The translations under genes were made by a program, and so were the position numbers. Of a DNA stretch of 64,000 nucleotides, positions 1-8,059 are shown one piece after another (the stretch's first letter is position 1; each line of letters starts with the position of its first letter). Source of the stretch: Clostridia bacterium (GTDB taxonomy: Bacteria > Bacillota > Clostridia > UBA1212 > UBA1255); NCBI GenBank assembly GCA_016287565.1, contig JAEFAM010000003.1, forward strand, positions 43,088 through 107,087. Direction: 5' to 3'. The notes below the pieces were generated by a model that saw only the letters and a program-made list of their open reading frames with translations, was not told the origin of the DNA and did no database searches.

Positions 1-324
1 CGGCAGATCGTCGATGCCCAGAGAGTTGAGCGCCGCTTCGAACTCCGTTTTGGTCTCCCCGGCGCAGCCCTCGTACAACAGCCCCAGCGCGAACAGGAAC
101 GAAAGCGGGGACACCGCGAAATTGTCGTCCGGCTTGTACTCGCCCACGTACTTCAGCAGCGCTGTTTCGAACGTTTGCCCGGAAAGGTCCATGCTGACAG
201 GCTGTCCCGGTAGGGGAGTCGTCACGCTCACGCCGGGCGTCGCGGCGTTTTGTTTTGCGGAACATCCGGCAAAGACGGTCAATGCCATCGCCAGCGTCAA
301 CAATAAAGATACGGTTCGTTTCAT
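1..324 (-). CDS. serpin-like secreted lipoprotein (N-terminal part; runs off the window)
   Basis: Only the first 108 codons are present, so this gene is absent from the ORF track. My translation gives a lipoprotein signal peptide (MKRTVSLLLTLAMALTVFAGC) with the lipobox Cys near residue 21, a Thr/Pro/Gly-rich linker, then DNFAVSPLSFLFALGLLYEG followed by CAGETKTEFEAAL. This matches the serpin helix-B region (N-x-x-x-SPLS...ALxxL...GxTxxE). Serpins are suicide inhibitors of serine or cysteine proteases; a lipidated one would sit on the outer face of the membrane. I prefer the ATG at 324 over the one at 330 because GAAGGAGC lies six bases before it. The reactive-centre loop is outside the window, so inhibitory activity cannot be judged. 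Confidence 0.7.
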   Translation of the reverse strand, partial: MKRTVSLLLTLAMALTVFAGCSAKQNAATPGVSVTTPLPGQPVSMDLSGQTFETALLKYVGEYKPDDNFAVSPLSFLFALGLLYEGCAGETKTEFEAALNSLGIDDLP

Positions 325-335
325 TTTCATGCTCC

Positions 336-551
336 TTCACTCGCGCCTCGCCGCGAATATCACTCAGCGAAGCTGAATATCACTCGTCCGTCAGGACGAA
401 TATCACTCCCCGGAACGGGGGACAGGTACATATTCCGGGTCCCTTCCTTATTAGGGGGTAAGCGAAGCCGTTTAGACGGGTAAGAATTTTGTTTTTCCAA
501 AATTCGTGCCGTCAAACGGTTCGCAAAACGGGGGACAGGTACCCGTTCCGG
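336..551. repeat. small-hairpin array and two REP-like palindromes between the serpin and HerA-like genes
   Basis: No gene is seen in this gap. From about 336 to 410 short palindromes (for example CGTCCGTCAGGACG and CAGCGAAGCTG) are joined by a constant AATATCACT linker. Two copies of a roughly 26-base imperfect palindrome with core AACGGGGGACAGGTAC follow at 411-438 and 526-551. The same hairpins, linker and core recur at 2268-2610 and 27329-27810. The second palindrome abuts the stop of the minus-strand HerA-like gene and could help stabilise its mRNA end. Confidence 0.75.
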
Positions 552-2234
552 TTATTTCTTAGTGCCCAGCAGGCCGCGCAGGATGGAACCCACGCTGCCC
601 CGGAGAACGGAATTCAAAGCGGAAGTCGCCGCCCTCTTGCCGATGGTCGAAATGCTGGACGTAGAACCGCCGGTAACGGAATTGACCAGGTTGGAGCCCA
701 GCGAATTGACCACGGAATTGGTGGCGCTGGTAACGGCCTTCTTCGCCGTCTTGGACGCGGCAGACGTTTTCTTCTTGGAAGCGGTCTTGCCCGTTTTACC
801 GGTTTTGCCCGTTTTGCCGGAAGTCTTTCCGGAAGTCTTGCCGTTGCTCCCGGTCCCGCCTGTATTGCCGCCCGCCTCAGCTTCCGCAGATTCCGCGGCT
901 TCCGCAGCCTCGGCCTCGGCAGCCTCCGCCGCTTCCTGCTCGGCCTTCAGCTTCCGCTTCGCCGCCTGGATCACCTCATATGCCGATTCCCGGTCGATGG
1001 CGCCCCTGTAGACCGCGTCGAGCTCGTCGTTCTTGATAAGTTCACGGACAACGTTTTCGTCCGCGGCCCCCATCAGGCTCTGCGGCGGCAATATTTTCGC
1101 GTTTTCAACGATCGACGGCACGCCCTTCTCGTCAAGAAAGCTCACCAGCGCCTCACCGGTGCCCAGCGCCATCATTGCCTGCTCAGTGTCGAACTCCGGA
1201 TTGACCCGGAACGCCTTCGCCGCCGCCCTGACCGCCTTCTGCTCCGCCGGAGTGTACGCCCTGAGCCCGTGCTGCACACGGTTCGACAATTGCGCCAGCA
1301 CCTCGTCCGGAACGTCCGAAGGCGACTGCGTCACGAAATACACGCCGATGCCCTTCGAACGGATCAGCTTAACGATCTGCACGATCTTCTGCACCAGCGC
1401 CTTCGGCGCGTCGTTAAACAGCAGGTGCGCCTCGTCAAAGAAGAAGATCATCGCCGGCTTCTCCGGATCACCGACTTCCGGCATCTTTTCAAACAGTTCG
1501 GACAACATCCACAGCAAAAACGTGGCGTACACCGTAGGGCTGTTGATCAGCCGCGAACTGGCAAGGATGTTCATATATCCCCGACCGTTCTCGTCGACCT
1601 TCATCCAGTCCTCGATGTCCAGATCCGGCTCACCGAAAACGATGTTGCCCCCCTGGTCCTCGAAACTCAGCAGCGCCCGCTGGATCGCCCCGATGCTCGC
1701 CGTAGAAACGTTGCCGTACTCCAGCGTAAACTCCGCCCGGTTGTCCCCGACGTACTGCACCATGGCCCGCAGGTCTTTGAGGTCAATAAGCAGCAGCCCG
1801 TGCTCGTCCGCCACTTTAAAGACCACGTTCAGCACGCCGCTCTGCACGTCGGTCAATCCCAGCAGCCGGGACAACAGCGTCGGCCCCATGTCCGTCACCG
1901 TCACCCTCACCGGCGTGCCTTTCTCGCCGAAAATGTCCCAGAACCGCACCGGATACGGCTTGTACTCCCAGTTCTCGATCCCGAACCGGGCAATTCGTTT
2001 CTGCATATCTTCCGTGTCCGCGCCCTGCAACGTCATTCCCGTGAGGTCGCCCTTCACGTCGCTGAAAAAGACCGGCACGCCCATATCCGAAAACGACTCC
2101 GCCAGCACCTTCATGGTGATGGTCTTGCCCGTACCCGTGGCCCCGGCGATCAGCCCGTGCCTGTTGGCCATCCGCGGCAACAAATATATTTCTTTGTCTG
2201 ATTTTGCGACCCAGATCTTTCCGTCTTTGATCAT
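552..2234 (-). CDS. HerA-like ATPase, DUF853/YjgR family
   Basis: A P-loop ATPase of about 560 residues. Walker A is GATGTGKT near residue 35 and Walker B is [12 protein letters not shown] near residue 265. The N-terminal [20 protein letters not shown] strand and the C-terminal ending [20 protein letters not shown] are characteristic of the DUF853 (YjgR) HerA-like proteins, whose substrate is not established. An Ala/Glu stretch and a Gly-Lys-Thr repeat tract form a low-complexity linker at about residues 430-500. The ORF track starts at a TTG (2240), but the ATG at 2234 has AAAAGGAG eight bases upstream and is the better start. It stands alone on the minus strand, flanked by repeats. Confidence 0.88.
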   Translation of the reverse strand: MIKDGKIWVAKSDKEIYLLPRMANRHGLIAGATGTGKTITMKVLAESFSDMGVPVFFSDVKGDLTGMTLQGADTEDMQKRIARFGIENWEYKPYPVRFWDIFGEKGTPVRVTVTDMGPTLLSRLLGLTDVQSGVLNVVFKVADEHGLLLIDLKDLRAMVQYVGDNRAEFTLEYGNVSTASIGAIQRALLSFEDQGGNIVFGEPDLDIEDWMKVDENGRGYMNILASSRLINSPTVYATFLLWMLSELFEKMPEVGDPEKPAMIFFFDEAHLLFNDAPKALVQKIVQIVKLIRSKGIGVYFVTQSPSDVPDEVLAQLSNRVQHGLRAYTPAEQKAVRAAAKAFRVNPEFDTEQAMMALGTGEALVSFLDEKGVPSIVENAKILPPQSLMGAADENVVRELIKNDELDAVYRGAIDRESAYEVIQAAKRKLKAEQEAAEAAEAEAAEAAESAEAEAGGNTGGTGSNGKTSGKTSGKTGKTGKTGKTASKKKTSAASKTAKKAVTSATNSVVNSLGSNLVNSVTGGSTSSISTIGKRAATSALNSVLRGSVGSILRGLLGTKK

Positions 2235-2267
2235 GTTCAAAACTCCTTTTTATCTTCGAGCCCCCCT

Positions 2268-2292
2268 GGAACGGGGGACAGGTACCTGTTTC
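2268..2292 (+). repeat. single REP-like palindrome
   Basis: GGAACGGGGGACAGGTACCT continuing GTTTC is another unit of the AACGGGGGACAGGT family, lying just upstream of the HerA-like gene on its minus-strand 5' side. The family has seven units in this window. Confidence 0.75.
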
Positions 2293-2353
2293 TTGCTTTC
2301 CCCTATTATGTCATAAAAGGCGGCGCTTTTTCAACCGGCCCGAAGCGGCTCGC

Positions 2354-2610
2354 CGAACGGGGGACAGGTTGGCGTTCCGCGAGCGAAATTGCTCGTTAAC
2401 ACTCGCAACTAAATTTGCTCTGCGGGCAAGCGATATCGGTTGCTCTCTTCAAAGTCAAATCTAAGTTGTGTTGCTCTAGGCGAATTTGTATTTATCCTTC
2501 ACTCGCGTGTCAGCGCGAATATCGCTCGTCCGCAGGACGAATATCACTGTGAGCACCGGAGACCAGTTTGGGCAAAAAAGCGGTGCGAACGCTAACCTGT
2601 CCCCCGTTCG
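2354..2610. mobile_element. MITE-like foldback element, copy 1 (257 bp)
   Basis: The ends are inverted copies of the REP-like unit: CGAACGGGGGACAGGTTGGC at the left, and a right end whose reverse complement is CGAACGGGGGACAGGTTAGC. They match at about 24 of 25 bases. The interior has no ORF and contains the TTCACTCGCGTGT hairpin and the CGTCCGCAGGACGAATATCAC hairpin shared with the element at 27.3 kb. No transposase is present, so it would be non-autonomous. It lies about 20 bases upstream of the promoter of the glycopolymer cluster. Confidence 0.7.
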
Positions 2611-2630
2611 GGGCGCTCCATATAAACCGG

Positions 2631-2659
2631 TTGAAAAATCACCGGCTGTAGATTATAAT
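2631..2659 (+). promoter_or_regulatory. sigma-A-type promoter for the dehydratase gene
   Basis: TTGAAA (2631-2636), a 17-base spacer and TATAAT (2654-2659). It starts about 20 bases after the right end of the foldback element and reads into the 2739 gene, leaving a leader of about 75 bases. Confidence 0.75.
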
Positions 2660-2738
2660 TGAGCGTGGCTGAGTTGCCCGGTTTCATCTGCTGCCCGGGA
2701 AGAAAGCTTACCAACATTTGAATTACGGTGTTATTTTT

Positions 2739-4877
2739 ATGAACGATAAAAGACTTGCCGCGGGATCAGACCGTGATATGACCGACAGCGCAAACGGCGC
2801 AAACGATGCAAACGGCGCAAATAGCGGCACGGTAAAAAACGCGAAAGAAGAAGGATCTACGTCCTCCGCAAAGAGCGTCCGGAAGGCTTCTGCAAAAACT
2901 TCCATCCGCTGGCAGCTTGTAATCTACGACCTCATTCTCTTCCTTGTCCTTGCCACAGCCTGGACCCTGTTCCTCCTGAGAAAATTCGTTGCCGAACCCA
3001 GGACGTCGTTCTCCCACGTTTTGATATCCCTGGGCATCACCGCGGTGCTGATATTTGGCTCGCGCCTGATTGCCCGCGTATACCGCCAGATCTGGAGATA
3101 CGGCGGAGTCCAGTCCTACCTCAGGCTCTGTATTGCCGACGGCATCGCCTTTATAGTGTACGTTATCGGCCGCCTCTTCATCCCGCATCGCGAAGTTGCT
3201 ATAATGTGGACGCTGTCCCTTGTGAGCGTTGACCTGCTCTTCGCCCTCTTCATGAGGATGAGCTACAGATTTGTCTACAAAAATTACAACTTTTCCTCAA
3301 AACTGGGCCGCTTTTACGTAGCTTTGCTCAGGATCTTCACGTTAAGCAAAATTTCAAAAGAGATCGACCGGGACCGCGCCAGCGTGGAAGTATCCCGCAA
3401 GATCAAAATAATGATCGTTGGGGCGGGGGACACCGGCGTCGGCCTGGCATCGGAGCTTCAGAACGGCGGCGAATCGCCCTATTACCCGGCGCTGTTCGTG
3501 GATATCAGCGCTGAAAAGATAGGCCGCGAGATAGCCGGCATTCGCGTCATCGGCGACGACGAAGTCACCCCCGAAAAACTGGAGGCGTACGGCATCCAGG
3601 AGATCGTGTTCGCCCTGCCGCACCTGGGCGACGAAGGCTTCACCGAGCTCTACAACAAATATTACGAATACGGCATGAAGATCAAATCCTACGACTATCC
3701 CATGATGCAGGATTCCGAAAAGGGCAACGGCAAGCGCGTCGTCCGCGACATCGACGTGGAAGAGCTGCTTTTCCGGCGTCAATCGCTGGTTGCCGACGGA
3801 TCCACCGCGTCCTACTACAAGGGCAAGACCGTCCTGATCACCGGCGGAGGCGGGTCAATCGGCTCCGAACTTTGCCGCAGACTGGCAGCCATGGGCGCCG
3901 GACACATCATCATCCTCGACATTTATGAAAACGGCGCATACGATATCCAGCAGGAGCTGAAAATGCAATACGGCAGCGCCCTCGAACTGAGCGTGGAGAT
4001 CACCTCCGTGTGCTGCGCCGATGACCTTGACAGGGTGTTCGCCAAATACAGGCCCGACGTGGTGCTGCACGCCGCCGCCCACAAGCACGTTCCCCTTATG
4101 GAAAACAATTGCGTGGAAGCCGTCCGCAACAACGTCTTCGGCACGCTCAACACCGTGCTGGCCAGCGAAAAATACAATGTGGAGCGGTTCATAATGATCT
4201 CCACGGACAAGGCCGTCAATCCCACCAACGTCATGGGCGCCACCAAGCGCATGTGCGAACGCATCGTACTGACCCACGGCCGCATGGGGGGCAGCACCAA
4301 ATTCAGCGCCACCCGCTTCGGCAACGTCCTGGGCTCCAACGGCTCCGTCATCCCGCTGTTCCGCCGCCAGATCGCCGGCGGCGGTCCCGTGACCATCACC
4401 GACAAGCGCATCGTCCGCTATTTTATGACCATCCCCGAGGCCGCCCAGCTGGTCCTGTGCTCCGGAGCCACCGCAAACAACGGCGAACTCTTCGTCCTTG
4501 ATATGGGCCGCCCCGTAAAGATCCTCGACCTGGCCGTAAATATGATCAAACTCAGCGGATACGTGCCCGGCAGAGACATCGAGATCGTTGAGACCGGCCT
4601 CCGCCCCGGCGAAAAGCTGTACGAAGAGCTCCTGATCAAAAACGAAAACCTCCTCAAGACCGACAACGAAAAGATATTCATCGAGCAGGATACTCCCATA
4701 TCTCCCGAAGAGCTGGATGCCCGCCTGGATGCCCTCAGAAAGGCCGTGGACGAAGGCAGCGAGGACAACGTCCGCGCCGTCCTCAAGTCCGTGGTCGAGA
4801 CTTTCCGCGACCCCGACGAGGTCAATTCCTGCATCGATTCCGTGGCGGAGATCGACGCCGCCAACAAAGCGGACTGA
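2739..4877 (+). CDS. membrane-anchored nucleoside-diphosphate-sugar 4,6-dehydratase (CapD/PglF/WbpM type)
   Basis: A protein of about 712 residues with the full-length CapD/PglF architecture. The N-terminus is variable and Ala/Asn-rich, then come four membrane segments (about residues 55-185). A first nucleotide-binding domain carries GAGDTG near residue 229, and a second, catalytic extended-SDR domain carries GGGGSIGSE near residue 370, AAAHKHVP, and STDKAVNPTNVMGATKR with the family Met-x-x-x-Lys in place of Tyr-x-x-x-Lys. Members convert UDP-GlcNAc to a 4-keto-6-deoxy sugar, the first step towards bacillosamine- or FucNAc-type sugars. The aminotransferase at 5974 would be the next enzyme. 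I chose the ATG at 2739 over the TTG at 2718; neither has a strong ribosome binding site. Confidence 0.9.
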   Translation: MNDKRLAAGSDRDMTDSANGANDANGANSGTVKNAKEEGSTSSAKSVRKASAKTSIRWQLVIYDLILFLVLATAWTLFLLRKFVAEPRTSFSHVLISLGITAVLIFGSRLIARVYRQIWRYGGVQSYLRLCIADGIAFIVYVIGRLFIPHREVAIMWTLSLVSVDLLFALFMRMSYRFVYKNYNFSSKLGRFYVALLRIFTLSKISKEIDRDRASVEVSRKIKIMIVGAGDTGVGLASELQNGGESPYYPALFVDISAEKIGREIAGIRVIGDDEVTPEKLEAYGIQEIVFALPHLGDEGFTELYNKYYEYGMKIKSYDYPMMQDSEKGNGKRVVRDIDVEELLFRRQSLVADGSTASYYKGKTVLITGGGGSIGSELCRRLAAMGAGHIIILDIYENGAYDIQQELKMQYGSALELSVEITSVCCADDLDRVFAKYRPDVVLHAAAHKHVPLMENNCVEAVRNNVFGTLNTVLASEKYNVERFIMISTDKAVNPTNVMGATKRMCERIVLTHGRMGGSTKFSATRFGNVLGSNGSVIPLFRRQIAGGGPVTITDKRIVRYFMTIPEAAQLVLCSGATANNGELFVLDMGRPVKILDLAVNMIKLSGYVPGRDIEIVETGLRPGEKLYEELLIKNENLLKTDNEKIFIEQDTPISPEELDARLDALRKAVDEGSEDNVRAVLKSVVETFRDPDEVNSCIDSVAEIDAANKAD

Positions 4878-4940
4878 CGTTTTTGCAGCGATAAGCGCGG
4901 CAATTTAAGCTCGCCGCTTCCGTACCGGCGACAACGCTTT

Positions 4941-4971
4941 AAAGAACAGGGATCAGCCCTGTTCTTTTTTT
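4941..4971 (+). terminator. intrinsic terminator after the dehydratase gene
   Basis: An eight-base-pair stem GAACAGGG/CCCTGTTC with a five-base loop, followed by seven T. It separates the dehydratase gene from the following cluster, which starts from its own promoter. Confidence 0.9.
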
Positions 4972-5015
4972 GTTTCGTTTTTGTCCTTCGCCCCGCCGCT
5001 GAGGGCCTTATAAGA

Positions 5016-5044
5016 TTGACACGGACTCCCCGATAAAGTATAAT
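5016..5044 (+). promoter_or_regulatory. consensus sigma-A promoter for the NusG-paralogue operon
   Basis: Perfect TTGACA (5016-5021) and TATAAT (5039-5044) with 17 bases between them. This is the best promoter in the window by eye. It drives a leader of about 220 nt before the NusG-like gene. Confidence 0.85.
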
Positions 5045-5050
5045 GATAAA

Positions 5051-5274
5051 ATGTTGGAGTGTGGCCAACGGAGGAACGCGACGGCTTCCGCCCGAAGCAT
5101 GGGCACAGGCGATCGCCGCGCGGGAAATATCGGGAGAAATGACCCGGACGACGGGCGCCGCAGGCATAAAAAGACGGCGCCGAGCGCGTTGTCCGGACGG
5201 CGAAGCCCGGCCTGAAAAAACGGGCCGGAAAGGCCGGAACCATGCTTCCGGGACGAGACCGGGAGGGTCGATAA
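5051..5274 (+). promoter_or_regulatory. structured 5' leader RNA with three hairpins
   Basis: The untranslated leader contains GGCGCCG/CGGCGCC (5154-5181), CCGGCC/GGCCGG (5207-5228) and CCGGAA/TTCCGG (5234-5251). A second GGCCGG at 5232-5237 could compete with the middle stem. GGGAGGG follows seven bases before the ATG at 5275. The position directly ahead of a LoaP/NusG-like gene suggests an antitermination or attenuation site. That role is inferred, and no riboswitch class was recognised. Confidence 0.5.
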
Positions 5275-5925
5275 ATGTGCTACGTAATATATACCGGCGT
5301 TGGCCGGGAAAAAACGGTGCAGCTGCTCATTGCCCGGGTCGTACCTCGGGACCTTTACACACGCTGCTTCTTCACGTACCGGCATATGTGCAAGAAGATC
5401 GGCGGCAAGTGGGCCGACATCTACGAATGGCTCATCCCCGGCTATCTCTTCGTCATAACGGACAGGATAAACGACTTTTATCAGGCCCTGAGAACGCTTC
5501 CCCGATACGGCGCCTACGCCAGGCTCCTTGGCAGAGACGGGCGGCTCGTAAGCCCCTCCGAGATCTCCTACACCTTCGAACCTCTGGCAGAGGAAGAAGA
5601 GCGTTGGCTCCGCTCCCTCATAGGCGACCGCTGGTTCGACGCCCCCTCCGGCGATGACTTTTCAGACGCGCCGTTGACCGCCGGATCGACGGATGCCGAA
5701 GAAGAGGAACAGGAAGGTCCCGTGCCCCGGAACGCGGTGGTGGAACTGTCCGCCATCGGTTTTGACGAAAACGACCGGGTCCGGATCCTTTCAGGCCCCC
5801 TGATGACCTTCAGCGGCCGGGTGCGCAAACTCGATCTGCACCGCCGCATTGCCATCGTAGAAGTCGATTTCATGGGCAAACCTCAGCTTTTGCACCTTGG
5901 CTTCGAGATACTCATTCGCGAATAA
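5275..5925 (+). CDS. loaP: NusG paralogue, LoaP-like transcription antiterminator
   Basis: A protein of 216 residues with a NusG N-terminal domain (CYVIYTGVGREKTVQLLIAR, then GKWADIYEWLIPGYLFV near residues 42-60) and a C-terminal KOW domain (DRVRILSGPLMTFSGRVRKL, about residues 160-205). Cluster-associated NusG paralogues such as LoaP, UpxY and RfaH allow RNA polymerase to read through terminators in long polysaccharide or natural-product operons. An acidic linker of about 25 residues separates the two domains. It is the first gene after the consensus promoter and leader and precedes more than 20 kb of co-directional genes, which is the expected position. The family is clear; assignment to LoaP rather than another specialised NusG is less certain. 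Confidence 0.82.
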   Translation: MCYVIYTGVGREKTVQLLIARVVPRDLYTRCFFTYRHMCKKIGGKWADIYEWLIPGYLFVITDRINDFYQALRTLPRYGAYARLLGRDGRLVSPSEISYTFEPLAEEEERWLRSLIGDRWFDAPSGDDFSDAPLTAGSTDAEEEEQEGPVPRNAVVELSAIGFDENDRVRILSGPLMTFSGRVRKLDLHRRIAIVEVDFMGKPQLLHLGFEILIRE

Positions 5926-5973
5926 AAACGTCCGCGGCTCCGTTGCCGCCGGACAATGAACGGAAAGTGACTT

Positions 5974-7338
5974 ATGACTGAAAAAGATATGGATAAAGCG
6001 GCTCCGAAAGGCAAGAAACGCACGATAAGCTTCAGCCCTCCCGATATTACGGAACTGGAGATAGCCGAAGTTGCCGAAGCGCTCCGCAGCGGCTGGATCA
6101 CCACCGGCCCACGGACGAAGCTTTTGGAACGGCGCCTTGCCGCATATATAGAAACGGGCAGGACGGATATCGACTGCTCCTCCGAAGAAGGAGTCGCCGT
6201 ATACGGAAACCGCGTGGTCTGCCTTAACTCCGCCACCGCCGCGGAAGAGATGAACCTCCGAATTTTCGGCATCGGCCCCGGGGACGAAGTGATCGTGCCT
6301 GCGTATACGTACACGGCCACCGCGTCTGCAGCCATACATTGCGGCGCTTCGGTGATATTCGCTGATATTTTGAAAGACGGAGATCCCGCCACCCGCATGC
6401 CCGAGATGGACTACGGCGCCCTGGAAGCGCTGGTGGGACCCAGGACCAAAGCCATCGTGGCGGTGGATCTGGGGGGCATCGTGTGCGACTACGAGCGCAT
6501 ATTCGAGATCGCCGAAAAAAAGCGCAGCCTGTTCACGCCGAAAGAGGACGACGGAACGTTCCTGGGCAGCCTGAACAGCAGGATACAGAAAGCCATCGGC
6601 CGAGTTGCCGTGGTTGCCGACTGCGCCCATTCGCTGGGAGCGTGGCGGACGTTCAGAGGCGAGAAGATATATTGCGGCGCCATTGCCGACTTCTCCAGCT
6701 TTTCGTTCCACGCCGTAAAAAACTTTACCACCGCCGAAGGCGGCGCGTCAACCTGGCTGCCCGTTGACGGGATCGGCAACGACGAGATATACAAAACCTA
6801 CCAGCTCCTGTCGCTCCACGGCCAGAACAAAGACGCCCTGGCCAAGACGAAACTGGGGTCCTGGGAGTATGACATAATAGGCCCCTGGTACAAATGCAAT
6901 ATGACCGACGTGGTGGCGGCAATAGGGCTTCGCCAGCTGGACCGCTATCCCGGGCTGCTTGCCAGGCGCTCCGAGATCATCAAACGGTACGACGCGGCCT
7001 GCGACAGGCTGGGCATCAGCCATCTGGTCCACCGCACGGACAACGTACAGAGTTCGAACCACCTTTACCTGATCCGCGTGCCCGGCATCGACGAAGCAGG
7101 GCGCAGCAGGATAATAGAAAAGCTGGCGGAAAGCGGCGTGGCAGCCAACGTCCACTACAAGCCTCTGCCTATGATGACTGCCTACGGCAAAGATTGCGGC
7201 GGGTACCCCAACTCGTACGACTACTACCGCAACCTGATCTCCCTTCCGCTCCACACGCTCCTGTCCGACGAAGACGTGGAATACGTCTGCGAAACGCTGG
7301 AGTCCGCGGTGAGCGAAGTCAGGAGCGTTTATGCTTAA
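5974..7338 (+). CDS. DegT/DnrJ/EryC1-family PLP-dependent sugar aminotransferase
   Basis: A fold-type I aminotransferase of 454 residues. GPGDEVIVPAYTYTATASA is the conserved cofactor-site region, and SFHAVKNFTTAEGG supplies the Schiff-base lysine at about residue 249. The C-terminal VAANVHYKPLPMM also fits the family, which transaminates nucleotide-linked keto-sugars. The natural partner is the 4-keto-6-deoxy product of the 2739 dehydratase, giving a 4-amino-4,6-dideoxy sugar as in bacillosamine synthesis. The protein is longer than the usual 370-400 residues because of an extra segment at about 50-75 and one near 185-215. The next gene overlaps its end by eight bases. Confidence 0.9.
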   Translation: MTEKDMDKAAPKGKKRTISFSPPDITELEIAEVAEALRSGWITTGPRTKLLERRLAAYIETGRTDIDCSSEEGVAVYGNRVVCLNSATAAEEMNLRIFGIGPGDEVIVPAYTYTATASAAIHCGASVIFADILKDGDPATRMPEMDYGALEALVGPRTKAIVAVDLGGIVCDYERIFEIAEKKRSLFTPKEDDGTFLGSLNSRIQKAIGRVAVVADCAHSLGAWRTFRGEKIYCGAIADFSSFSFHAVKNFTTAEGGASTWLPVDGIGNDEIYKTYQLLSLHGQNKDALAKTKLGSWEYDIIGPWYKCNMTDVVAAIGLRQLDRYPGLLARRSEIIKRYDAACDRLGISHLVHRTDNVQSSNHLYLIRVPGIDEAGRSRIIEKLAESGVAANVHYKPLPMMTAYGKDCGGYPNSYDYYRNLISLPLHTLLSDEDVEYVCETLESAVSEVRSVYA

Positions 7339-8026
7339 AAAGTGGGAAAAGCTCCCGGATTGCATGAGGGTCCCGGAAGTCCGGCCTTATTGGGAGGCGC
7401 TCCGTAAAAAGCGGTTCCAGCTGCTTATAAAACGCATATTCGACCTTGCCTGCGCCTTGATCCTTTTCGTTCTGCTCCTGCTCCCGATGGCGGTCATAGC
7501 GATACTCATCAAGGCGGACAGCAAAGGAACGGTCCTGTACCGCCAGGAGCGGGTCACCGCCTGGGGCAAACACTTCAGGATACACAAATTCCGCACCATG
7601 GTCTCAGGCGCCGACAGGCTGGGCTCGGCGGTCACCGTGGGCAACGACAGCCGCATCACGAAGATCGGCTCCGGGCTCAGGCGATTCCGGCTCGACGAGC
7701 TGCCCCAGCTCATCGACGTGATAAAAGGGGATATGTCCTTCGTCGGCACCAGGCCCGAAGCGGTAAAATACGTGGAACGGTATCTGCCGGAGTACAACGC
7801 CACCCTGCTTATGCCCGCAGGCATCACCTCCGAAGCCAGCATCCGGTACAAAGACGAGGACAAACTGCTTGACGCCGCGGAAGACGTGGACAATGTTTAC
7901 GTAGAGCAGGTATTGCCCGCGAAAATGAAATGGAATCTTGACAGCGTGAAGAATTTCAACTTCTTCAAAGACATACTAACGATGATCCGCACCGTGTTTG
8001 CCGTGCTGGGTAAAAAATACAGCTGA
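7331..8026 (+). CDS. initiating sugar-phosphate transferase (bacterial sugar transferase, PglC/WcaJ family)
   Basis: A protein of 231 residues with one N-terminal hydrophobic segment (about 38-60) and the bacterial sugar-transferase core: VLYRQERVTAWGKHFRIHKF, the catalytic DE pair in RLDELPQL, and DMSFVGTRPE. Members move a sugar-1-phosphate from a nucleotide sugar onto undecaprenyl phosphate, so this protein most likely starts each repeat unit at the inner membrane face. Its size corresponds to the minimal monotopic PglC type. It overlaps the aminotransferase stop by eight bases with AGGAGC just before the ATG, so translation is probably coupled. Confidence 0.92.
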   Translation: MLKKWEKLPDCMRVPEVRPYWEALRKKRFQLLIKRIFDLACALILFVLLLLPMAVIAILIKADSKGTVLYRQERVTAWGKHFRIHKFRTMVSGADRLGSAVTVGNDSRITKIGSGLRRFRLDELPQLIDVIKGDMSFVGTRPEAVKYVERYLPEYNATLLMPAGITSEASIRYKDEDKLLDAAEDVDNVYVEQVLPAKMKWNLDSVKNFNFFKDILTMIRTVFAVLGKKYS

Positions 8027-8059
8027 CGGCGCAGCCTTGCGGGCGAAGGGAATTCTTAT

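Noticed and set aside
336-551. CRISPR array suggested by regularly spaced short repeats
   Set aside because: The units are tiny hairpins of variable length with no unique spacers of constant size and no cas genes nearby.
489-2316. Long plus-strand ORFs (570 and 427 aa) over the HerA-like gene
   Set aside because: They are antisense frames of a clear P-loop ATPase. Their translations are Arg/His- or Ser/Thr-rich with no recognisable motifs.
5051-5274. A known riboswitch in the leader of the NusG-like gene
   Set aside because: The three hairpins do not show the conserved core of any riboswitch class I can recognise, so it is listed only as a structured leader.
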